Shown piece by piece: positions 54,660 through 64,000 of a stretch of DNA of 64,000 bases. Positions within the stretch are counted from its first letter, which is position 1. The number at the start of each line of letters is the position of its first letter. The DNA lies in the NCBI RefSeq assembly GCF_027596085.1, contig NC_072452.1, positions 10,595,077 through 10,659,076 of the forward strand. Direction: 5' to 3'. Origin of the DNA: Anoplopoma fimbria (Eukaryota > Chordata > Actinopteri > Perciformes > Anoplopomatidae). A program made the position numbers and the translations under genes. The notes beneath the pieces were generated by a model. It was not told the origin of the DNA, ran no database searches, and saw only the letters and a list, made by a program, of their open reading frames with translations.

Positions 54660-55108
54660 TATGAAAAAAATGTGTGTTGGAATAAAGAATCACATATGTT
54701 TATCCAATAATGTCTGATGATGCCTTACTTGTGTGGAAAATGTCTCAATATGAAAAAAAAACAACAACTTTGCAACAGGTTTTGCACAGAATTGTGATCA
54801 TTGTATAGGGTATATGTCAGTTGACCCAGTAGTTGTTGTCAATGATGAACAGGACTTGAGAAAAAACACTTTACTATTCCCGAAAGATTTGTGTTTTCAG
54901 GGTAAAATGAAATCAAGCTTAACGTAAATTCAGTCAGGATGACTATCTTTACGCTTCTTGTCATTCATGATCCCAGTCACTCTCTCCACGTGACTACTCA
55001 ATCAGCTGATTATGGGTGTCACTTAAAGTTAACCAACCAGAGTCTGCCACGGTTTCCTTAAGCCAATCACATCGTTCAACGACTCATTACATCACCACCA
55101 CCAGTGTC

Positions 55109-55179
55109 TGGACTCCAGGGGGGATTGTACCTGTCTGATCTCAGCATCACTGAGATCAGACTCATCGCCATGGAGTCCA
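55109..55179. repeat. Nested inverted repeat (hairpin) in intergenic DNA
   Basis: The inner arms GTCTGATCTCAG (55133-55144) and CTGAGATCAGAC (55150-55161) are perfect over 12 bp around a CATCA loop. The outer arms TGGACTCCA (55109-55117) and TGGAGTCCA (55171-55179) are also complementary. No recognisable element or gene accounts for it. Confidence 0.6.
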
Positions 55180-56784
55180 ATCGTCAAAGACTTTGCAATA
55201 TTAATTTCATATGTGTAATAAATTGTTCAATTTTATTGAAGTCTCTCCTGATTGAAATATATCGATTTTCCTCTTGTTGTTCATCCTATTGTGTAAAAAT
55301 CATTAAAATCTTTCCACACTGGAATCTCCTTACATCAGGTTACAGGTTTTTTTTATCGTCATTGTATATCACAGTGTTTTGCAAGTTTCTGGCAGTTTGT
55401 AGTCCCATTTGCTACATACGAAAAACAAACAAAAAATGCAAAACTGAACTTTATGGTGAAGTCAGGAGGATAAATGAAGTAGTCTCAAGGAGCCGCTCTC
55501 AATTCTGTTGGTAAAGCAGCTTCTTTATCTCTCGACAGACAGCAGCAGGGTGAACAAGCTGTGGCTGAGGTGGGTATTGTCTTTTAATATCCTTTGAACT
55601 CTTCGCAGGCACCTCTTCTCACCAATATCACAGATTCTCGGTAGATAGTAGCTTCCTTTGCAGAATGTGGTACTCAAGCCCAGAGGGCTAAATTAACCAA
55701 TCAGTTTCATGGGGTAAATTGTGTTTGATGCTGAACTGAATGAAACTTTAAGCTTTGTATCTCCTCATGTAGAAATCAATGCGTGACACTGTAGGAAAAC
55801 ACTGCTGTTTCCTGATTATTATGTATGTCATTATTATGTATGTCTCTTTTCCTGAAAATATTTACTTACCCTTGCTGGATTAATAATTAATACTCTCGCA
55901 CTTGATAAATAAAAAAAACTTTTTACCAGGAATCACAGTGAGGCACTAAGAACCAAGCAGGCCAGTGGAGAGTTTCATTAACTCGTTACTTTCTTACTTT
56001 AGGAGTCATTGAGTTAACAGGCTGTCTGAACTCCACAGTGTGCCCTTTTCACATTGTTAACCACAGTGACTCAAAACCTGTGGTGCAGAATAAAAGGACA
56101 TCTGCACACAGGGCCTAAGACTATAACATCTCACAACAGGGTTCATGTCAGACAAGGTTTGTGTATTTACATGGATATGTAACGGCGCTCATTATATATG
56201 CATCAATACTTGTGTCTGTGTTGACTGTCCAACCAGCTCTTCCCTTTTCAGACTGTGTGCTGATATGTTTAAATGCCACCAGAGCATATTGTTCTATGCT
56301 TGCTTACAATCTAAACATTGTGCTTGTACCAGTACTATCCCTCCTTGAGGATTTGCATGAAAAAATAACACTCAAGACTATGAATGTTTATAATTCAAAT
56401 CCTTCAAAGTATTTTTATTATCTTTATCTTTGAAGCCTTATAAGCTTGTGGAATGGGTTAATGTGTTACTGAATCACATATGTTTAACAGTTTTCTTTTT
56501 TACCAGTCTTCCTGGTAATGGGTTAATATGTAACCACTTTTGTGGTGACGATTGGGGGAAAATTCTAAGTTTATTTTATAGATATCTTTGAGGGGCCTTT
56601 TTATAGGGTGTGTCAGGAACAGTTTCATTGTTTAACATTTATAACTTTTTAAAGTTATTTTAAAGTGATAAATAAGGAAAATAAAATGCATTGCTTTAAG
56701 AAGATTTTTTTTTATTACATTTTGAAATGATGTGACTGAGGGTTTTTATTATATGATTATATGATGCAGAATATATTCTGTTTT

Positions 56785-58310
56785 GAACACATATTTTGTT
56801 ATCTCATTAAGCACTAAATAACAAATTTTAGTATAGTATGTCGAAGAAAAAGTTGTTAAAAAAGTCATAGTATAGCTTGTTGAAAAAAGTCATAAAGGTA
56901 CAGTATAGTTTGTTGAAAAAAGTCGTAGTATAGTATGTCGAAAAAAGTAATACTATAGTATGATGAACACATATTTTGTTATCTCATTAAGCTCTAAATA
57001 ACACATTTTTCAAAGTCATAGTATAGTATGTCGAAGAAAAAGTTGTTAAAAAAGTCATAGTATAGCATGCTGAAAAAAGTCCGAAAAAAGTCATAGTATA
57101 GCTTGTTGAAAAAAGTCATACAATAGTATGTCGAAAAAAGTCATAGTATAGCATGTCGAAAAAAGTCATACAATAGTATGTCGAAAAAAGTCATAGTATA
57201 GCATGTCGAAAGAAGTCATAGAACAGTCATACTATAGTATGTCGAAAAAAGTCATAGAAAAGTCATACTATAGTATGTCGAAAAAAGTCATTAAAAAAAT
57301 CATAGTATAGCATGTCACTATAGTATGTCGAAAAAAGCCATAGTATAGCATGTCGAAAAAAGTCATAGAAAAGTCATACTATAGTATGTCGAAAAAAGTC
57401 ATAGTATAGCATGTCGAAAAAAGTCAACTATAGTATGTCGAAAAAAGTCATTAAAAAAATCATAGTATAGCATGTCACTATAGTATGTCGAAAAAAGCCA
57501 TAGTATAGCATGTCGAAAAAAGTCATAGAAAAGTCATACTATAGTATGTCGAAAAAAGTCATAGTATAGCATGTCGAAAAAAGTCAACTATAGTATGTCG
57601 AAAAAAGTCATTAAAAAAATCATAGTATAGCATGTCACTATAGTATGTCGAAAAAAGCCATAGTATAGCATGTCGAAAAAAGTCATAGAAAAGTCATACT
57701 ATAGTATGTCGAAAAAAGTCATAGTATAGCTTGTTGAAAAAAGTCATAGTATAGCATGTCGAAAAAAGTCATACTATAGTATGTCGAAAAAAGTCATAGC
57801 ATGTCGAAGAAAAAGTCGTTAAAAAAGGCATAGTATAGTATGTCGAAGAAAAAGTCGTTAAAAAAGTCATAGTATAGCTTGTTGAAAAAAATTAATAAAG
57901 TTGTAGTATAGCTTGTTGAAAAAAGTCATAGTATAGTATATCAAAAAGTCATTAAAAAGTCATGGTATAGCATGTTGAAAAAAATTAATAAAGTTGTAGT
58001 ATAGCTTGTTGAAAAAAGTCATAGTATAGTATATCAAAAAGTCATTAAAAAGTCATGGTATAGCATGTCGAAAAAAGTAATACTATAGTATGATGAAAAA
58101 GTCGTAAAAATGTCATAGTATAGCTTGTTGAAAAAAGTCATAAAAAAGTAATTATATAGCATGTTGAAAATAGTCATAAAAAAGTCATAGTATAGCGTGT
58201 CAAAAAATGTCATATTATAGTATGTCGAAAAAAGTCATAAAACAGTCATAGTATAGTATGTCGAAAAAGTCATAGTATAGTATGTCGAAGAAAGTCATAG
58301 ATATATGTAA
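56785..58310. repeat. AT-rich satellite array, left block (about 25-bp unit)
   Basis: The basic unit is near TATGTCGAAAAAAGTCATA plus CTATAG or GTATAG, about 25 bp. Variants carry the 14-bp palindrome CATACTATAGTATG or its imperfect form CATAGTATAGCATG. Each unit has a TCGA and an A-tract. From 57301 to about 57720 the array is organised as a 160-bp higher-order repeat (TCACTATAGTATGTCG recurs every 160 bases at about 57315, 57475 and 57635). The left edge contains a duplicated lead-in segment (GAACACATATTTTGTTATC at about 56785 and 56965, period 180). No coding potential; short frames across it are repeat artefacts. Confidence 0.95.
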
Positions 58311-58348
58311 TTTGAACTGTCGAAGGGTTATTCTTTGGAGCAGAGTTT

Positions 58349-60828
58349 CCATCCATCCATCCATCTCCTTCCACTTATCCGGGGCCGGGTCGCGGGGGCA
58401 GCAAGCTAAGGAGGGTCCTCCAGACGTCCTTCTCCCCAGCAACACTTTCCAGCTCCTCCTGGGGAACCCCGAGGCGTTCCCAGGCCAGACGAGATACATA
58501 ATCTCTCCAGCGTGTTCTGGGTCTACCCCGGGGGCCTCTTACCAGTTGGACGTGCCTGGAAAACCTCTTAAGGGAGGCGTCCAGGAGGCATCCTGATCAG
58601 ATGCCCGAGCCACCTCAGCTGGCCCCTTTCGACGCGAAGGAGCAGCGGCTCTACTCCGAGCTCCCTCCGGATGTCTGAGCTCCTCACCCTATCTCTAAGG
58701 CTGAGCCCAGCCACCCTACGAAGGAAGCTCATTTCGGCCGCTTGTATTCGCGATTCTCATTCTTTCGGTCACTACCCAAAGCTCATGACCATAGGTGAGG
58801 GTTGGAACATAGATGGACTGGTAAATCGAGAGCTTTGCCTTTCGGCTCAGCTCCTTCTTCACCAAAACGGTCCAGTACAACGCCCGCATCACTGCTGACG
58901 CTGCACCGAACCGCCTGTCCATCTCCCGCTCCATTTTACCCTCACTCGTGAATAAGATCCCGAGATACTTGAACTCCCTCGCTTGGGGCAGTGACTCACT
59001 CCCAACCCAGAGGGTGCAATCCACCGTTTTCCGGAAGAGAACCATGGCCTCAGACTTGGAGGTACTGACTCTCATCCCGACCGCTTCACACTCGGCTGTG
59101 AACCGTCCCAGTGCGTGCTGAAGGTCACGTTCTGAAGAAGCCAACAGAACCACATCATCTGCAAAAAGCAGGGATGCGATTCTGAGGTCCCCAAACCGGA
59201 AACTCTCCTCCCCCCGGCTGCGCCTTGAAATCCTGTCCATGAAAATCACAAACAGGATTGGTGACAATGGGCAGCCCTGGCGGAGGCCAACACGCACTGG
59301 GAACAAGCTCGACTTTGTGCCGAGTATCCGGACACAGCTCTCACTTTGGTCATACAAGGACCGAATGGCTCGTAGTAACGAACCAGGTACCCCATATTCC
59401 CGCAGTACCCCCACAGGACTCCCCGAGGGACACGGTCGAAGGCCTTCTCCAAGTCCACAAAACACATGTAGACTGGATGAGCAAACTCCCATGCACCCCC
59501 CAACAGACCTGCAAGGGTAAAGAGTTGGTCCGCTGTTCCACGTCCAGGACGGAATCCGCATTGCTCCTCCTGAATCCGAGGTTCGACAATCGGACGGAGC
59601 CTCCTTTCCAGCACCCTGGAGTAAACTTTCCCGGGGAGGCTGAGCAGTGTGATACCCCTATAATTGGAGCACACTCTCCGGTCCCCCTTTTTGAAAATGG
59701 GAACCACCACCCCGGTCTGCCACTCCACAGGCACTGTACCCGACTTCCACGTGACAGTGAAGAGACGTGTCAACCAAGACAGCCCAACAATGTCCAGAGC
59801 CTTTAGCATCTCCGGTCGAATCTCATCCACTCCTGGCGCTTTGCCGCTGAAGAGCTTTTTAACTACCTCAACGACCTCCGCCAGGCATATGGACGAGTCT
59901 TCCCCTGAGTCTTCAGACTCTGCCTCTTCCACAGAGGACGTGTTGGTCGGGTTCAGGAGTTCCTCAAAGTGTTCTTTCCACCGCTCAACAATATCCCCAG
60001 TCCGGGTCTGCAGTTCTCCCCCCCTACTGAGCACAGCCTGAGAAAAGCCCTGTTTCCCCTTTCTGAGTCGTCTCACGGTTCGCCAGAACTTCCTTGAGGC
60101 CATTCGAAAGTCCTTCTTCATGGCCTCGCCGAACTCCTCCCACACCCGGGTATTTGCCTCATCAACCGCCGCAGCTGCAGCCCTTCTGGCCAATCGGTAC
60201 CTGCCTGCTGATTCAGGAGACCCCTCAGCCAACCAAGCCCGAAAGGCCTCCTTCTTCAGCTTGACGGCCTCCTTCACCGCTGGTGCTGGAGCGTTGAAGT
60301 CTCCCAGAAGAACTATGGAGTCCCCAGTCGGCGCCCTTTCCAGAACACCACCCAAGGACTCCAAGAAGGCCGCGTACTCCGAACTGCCGTTTGGTGCATA
60401 GGCACAAACAACAGTCAGAGACTTTCCTCCTGCGATTCGCAGTCGCAGAGAGGCGACCCTCTCGTTCTCCGGGGAGAACTCCAGAACAGCGGCGCTCAGC
60501 CGGGGGCTTGTGAGTATCCCCACACCCGCCCGGCGCCTCTCACCCTGGGCAACTCTGGAAAAGGAAAAAGTCCAGCCCCTCTCCAGGAGTTTGGTTCCAG
60601 AACCGGTGCTATGCGTGGAGGTGAGCCCAACTATATCTAGTTGGTAGCGTTCCACCTCCCGCACCAGCTCCGGTTCCTTCCCCGCCAGAGAGGTGACATT
60701 CCATGTCCCTAGAGCTAGTCTGTGATGCCGGGGGTCAGCACGCCCAGGTTTCCGCCCCAGCCTGCCGCCCAGCTCACATTGCACCCGACCCCAATGCCTA
60801 TCCCTGCGGGTGGTGGGCCCACAGGGTG
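58349..60828 (-). mobile_element. Degenerate non-LTR retrotransposon (LINE): AP endonuclease plus reverse transcriptase
   Basis: Read on the minus strand. The 5' part encodes an endonuclease start ([28 protein letters not shown] near 60295). The frame then jumps to [10 protein letters not shown], so the C-terminal half of the endonuclease is missing. Reverse-transcriptase motifs follow: [47 protein letters not shown]; a frameshift near 59400; then [23 protein letters not shown] (catalytic FADD near 59153-59166) and SKSEAMV. A second frame break falls near 58750. The 3' end is a (GGAT)n tail. The word GGAGCAGAGTTT stands on both sides (58337-58348 and 60829-60840), a 12-bp target-site duplication, so both ends are known and the copy is 5'-truncated. 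It is inactive. The clade is not assigned. Confidence 0.9.
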
Positions 60829-60840
60829 GGAGCAGAGTTT

Positions 60841-61689
60841 TCAACGTGTTATTGATGTCAATCAAGTCAAATCCAGTGGATCAAGTTGCTGAGCTTTGTT
60901 TGTAAACCACCCACTATGAAAATGTACACAATGAAATGAACAGAGAAAACAAGCAATGGAATTGAACCCTGAAACAACAAATCTTCAGGAAGAGCCTGAA
61001 ACTTTAGCTTCTTATACAAAATCATTTCTATGTATGGGAATTTTCCGCATATTCATAATGACACCATTTCCAACCAATGCATCCAAAACACCTTTAACGA
61101 TGAGACACAATGATTCTCACCTGTTTTTAAGAATCACAGCACTTTATAAAAACAACCTATGAGCATAATGACATCACACATGAATGATTTGAAACATATG
61201 TATATTTCAGGGTGTTATTATGACAGGACTTAAACTAATTTTGCATTTGTTTTGTTTTTTTGCAGTTTTCGACAGTGGAAGAAATGAAAGCCGCTGCTCC
61301 TAATTACTTTGCGCCATTGATGTTTGCTTGTGAAAAAGTGGGGGCTTTGTAAGGACTGTTGGTTAAGATGGTGACAAATCCCCCTAATTCAAGTGGGCCT
61401 GGTGTTCCCAGCCTAAAAGCAAGGTGCTTTTACTCATGCTCTCCCCGCAATCTGCTCGCTCTGCTTCTCACACCGCCTCCCTCTTCTGTCCTACAGGTAC
61501 ACTGCCAGTTGTTTGAGGACTTTCCATTTTATCTTTTATGCACCTTCCAACCCCCCTTACACTATCTCCTCTTTCATGCACACTTTACACTTCTAATTGC
61601 AATGATATTTATTATCTGCATCTGGTCAATGTCCAGTTATGTATATAATTAATTTACTTTTGTTGAAACAATTACTTTTAGGAGTAGCA
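60841..61689. other. Unique DNA between LINE and right satellite block
   Basis: This was continuous with 58311-58348 before the LINE inserted. It is AT-rich and non-repetitive. Apart from the possible orphan exon at 61266-61352 and a TC/CT-rich stretch near 61430-61500, nothing is recognised. Confidence 0.5.
61266..61352 (+). CDS. Possible orphan terminal exon (28 codons)
   Basis: A strong acceptor (long T-run then TTTTTTTGCAG) is followed by an open frame encoding FSTVEEMKAAAPNYFAPLMF, then ACEKVGAL and TAA. The composition looks protein-like, unlike the surrounding AT-rich DNA. No upstream exon can be recognised: the LINE and satellite lie before it. It may be the last exon of a gene whose other exons are beyond the array, or an exon relic. 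I do not recognise the peptide. Confidence 0.3.
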   Translation, partial: FSTVEEMKAAAPNYFAPLMFACEKVGAL

Positions 61690-64000
61690 CGTTAAAAAAG
61701 CTTTTTAAAAAGTCATAGTTTTGCATGTAGAAAAAAGGCATAGTATGTATTTATCAAAAAATGTATAATATAGTATTTTGAAAAAAAAAAAAAAAAAAAT
61801 GAGTTATGAAAAAAGTCCGAGTATTTTATGTCAGAAGAGGCAAAATATAATATGTCGAAACAAAGTCAAAACAAGGATAGTCGAGTTTGTAGGAAACAAT
61901 AGGAAAAATAAGAAGTCAAAAAAGTCAAAAAAAGTAATTGTATACTATATTGGAAAAGATCTGAGAATTAGATTTCGAGTATAGTATGTTGAATAAAAAG
62001 TCATTAGAATAGTCGTAGTATAGCTTTTTGATAAAAGTCATAAAGTTATAGTATAGCTTGTCATACTATAGTATGTCGAAAAAAGTCATAAAAAAGTCAA
62101 AGTATAGCTTGTTGAAAAAAGTCATAGTATAGCATGTCGAAAAAAGTCATACTATAGTATGTCGAAAAAAAGTCATAGTATAGCATGTCGAAAAAAGTCA
62201 TAGTATAGCATGTCGAAAAAAGTCATACTATAGTATGTCGAAAAAAAAGTCATAAAAAAGACAAAGTATAGCATGCTGAAAAAGTCCTAAAAAGTCATAG
62301 AATAGCTTGTTGAAAAAAGTCATAGTATAGCATGTCGAAAAAATCATACTATAGTATGTCGAAAAAATCATACTATAGTATGTCGAAAAAAGTCATAGTA
62401 TAGCATGTCGAAAAAAGTCATACTATAGTATGTCAAAAAAAGTCATACTATAGTATGTCGAAAAAAGTCATTAAAAAAATCATAGTATAACATGTCAAAA
62501 AAATTCATATTATAGTATGTCGAAAGAAGTCATAAAACAGTCATACTATAGTATGTCGAAAAAAAAGTCCTAAAAAAGTCAAAGTATAGCATGCTGAAAA
62601 AAGTCCTAAAAAAGTCATAGTATAGCTTGTTGAAAAAAGTCATAGTATAGCATGTTGAATAAAGTCATACTATTGTAAGTCGAAAAAAGTCATAGTATAG
62701 CATGTTGAAAAAAGTCATACTATAGTATGTCGAAAAAAGTCATACTACAAGTATCTCGAAAAAAGTCATTAAAAACATCATAGTATAACATGTCAAAAAA
62801 TGTCATATTATAGTATGTCGAAAAAAGTCATAAAAATGTCACAGTATAGCTTGTTGAAAAAAGTCATAGTATAGCATGTTGAAGAAAGTCATACTATAGT
62901 ATGTCGAAAAAAAGTCATACTATAGTATGTCGAAAAAAGTCATAGTATAGCATGTCGAAAAAAGTCATTAAAAAAATCATAGTATAACATGTCAAAAAAT
63001 GTCATATTATAGTATGTCGAAAGAAGTCATAAAACAGTCATACTATAGTATGTCGAAAAAAGTCATACTATAAGTATGTCGAAAAAAGTCATTAAAAAAA
63101 TCATAGTATAACATGTCAAAAAATGTCATTTTATAGTATGTCAAAAGAAGTCATAGAACAGTCATACTATAGTATGTCAAAAAAAGTCATAAAAAAGTCA
63201 GTATAGCTTGTTGAAAAAAGTCATAGTATAGCATGTTGAAGAAAGTCATACTATAGTATGTCGAAAAAAGTTATAGTATAGCATGTCGAAAAAAGTCATA
63301 GTATAGCATGTCGAAAGAAGTCATACTATAGTATGTCGAAAAAAGTCATACTATAGTATGTCGAAAAAAGTCATACTATAAGTATGTCGAAAAAAGTCAT
63401 TAAAAACATCATAGTATAACATGTCAAAAAATGTCATACTATAGTATGTCGAAAAAAGTCATAAAAAAGTCATAGCGTAGTATGTCGAAAAAAGTCATAA
63501 AAATGTCACAGTATAGCTGGTTGGGAAAAGTCATAGTATAGCATGTTGAAGAAAGTCATACTATAGCATGTCGAAAGAAGTCATAGTATAGCATGTCGAA
63601 AAAAAAAGTCAGACTATAGTATGTCGAAAAAAGTCATTAAAAAAATCATAGTATAGCATGTCACAATAGTATGTCAAAAAAAGCCATAGTATAGCATGTC
63701 GAAAAAGTCATACTATATTATGTCGAAAAAAGTCATACTATAAGTATGTCGAAAAAAGTCATTAAAAAAATCATAGTATAACATGTTAAAAAATGTCATA
63801 TTTAGTATGTCGAAAGAAGTCATAGAACAGTCATAGTATAGCTTGTTGAAAAAAGTCATAGTATAGCATGTTGAAGAAAGTCATACTATAGCATGTCGAA
63901 AGAAGTCATAGAACAGTCATACTATAGTATGTGAAAAAGAAGTCATAAAACAGTCATACTATAGTATGTCGGAAAAAAGTCATAAAAAAGTCAAAGTATA
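61690..64000. repeat. AT-rich satellite array, right block, runs off the window
   Basis: Same unit family as the block at 56.8-58.3 kb: GTCGAAAAAAGTCATA followed by CTATAGTATG or GTATAGCATG. Local variants include CATAGTATAACATGTC with AAAAAATGTCATATTATAG, recurring at irregular spacing (near 62485, 62780, 62985, 63105 and 63415). The first 300 bp is degenerate and A-rich. It is still repeating at position 64000, so its true length is unknown. Confidence 0.95.

Larger units (their letters stand above)
53865..56784. other. 3' UTR and intergenic DNA before the satellite
   Basis: The first 800 bases probably form the 3' UTR of the fusion gene. Beyond that it holds the nested hairpin at 55109-55179 and no recognised gene. 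A frame at 56161-56433 is hydrophobic but has no splice context or recognisable family. Confidence 0.45.

Noticed and set aside
56161..56433. Hydrophobic 90-codon frame as a small membrane protein
   Set aside because: No recognisable family, no promoter or splice context, and AT-rich sequence easily yields hydrophobic frames.
59239..60401. Plus-strand frames of 90-180 codons
   Set aside because: They are antisense shadows of the LINE, whose minus strand reads recognisable endonuclease and reverse-transcriptase motifs.
56785..64000. Regularly spaced repeats as a CRISPR array
   Set aside because: Repeats are directly adjacent variants of one unit with no unique spacers, in eukaryotic DNA without cas genes.

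Overview
The window is vertebrate nuclear DNA, most likely from a bony fish. The evidence is small coding exons with GT-AG introns, very long (TG)n, (CA)n, (TA)n and (TTTA)n microsatellites, tRNA-derived SINEs of the kind common in teleosts, an L2-like 3' tail, a hAT-like MITE and a LINE with a GGAT tail. The strain or species cannot be read from the sequence.

Layout. Positions 1 to about 38,480 contain no exon I can support. This stretch holds microsatellites, short transposon relics, several perfect short-loop hairpins, and some AT-rich unique blocks that look like candidate conserved non-coding DNA. Three genes follow. (1) A plus-strand, seven-exon gene (38485-43468, 385 aa) encodes an ABIN/TNIP-family coiled-coil protein with a UBAN-type ubiquitin-binding core. 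(2) A minus-strand gene (about 49405 down to 47823, 224 aa) encodes an ES1/GATD3-type protein of the DJ-1/PfpI fold, without an obvious mitochondrial leader. (3) A plus-strand, nine-exon gene (50073-53864, 873 aa) joins a long multi-pass membrane region, resembling the acetate-transporter (GPR1/FUN34/YaaH) family, to a C-terminal YrdC/Sua5 domain. Genes 2 and 3 are head-to-head about 650 bp apart. Both have a TATAAAG box inside the shared word GACTATAAAG, and gene 3 also has a perfect CRE.

About 2 kb downstream of the ES1 gene lies a recent partial duplicate of it (46099-46668), rearranged so that one exon fragment is present in inverted and direct orientation, making a perfect 40-bp palindrome. 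The right end (56.8-64 kb) is dominated by an AT-rich satellite with a unit of about 25 bp carrying a 14-bp palindrome. It has a local 160-bp higher-order repeat. The satellite is interrupted by about 3.4 kb of other DNA, which includes a broken LINE flanked by a 12-bp target-site duplication and a possible orphan terminal exon.

The most interesting item is the membrane-transporter-like/YrdC fusion and its divergent pairing with the ES1 gene. I can describe its architecture but cannot assign a function. Gene calls rest on reading exon phases and motifs by eye; no database search was possible.
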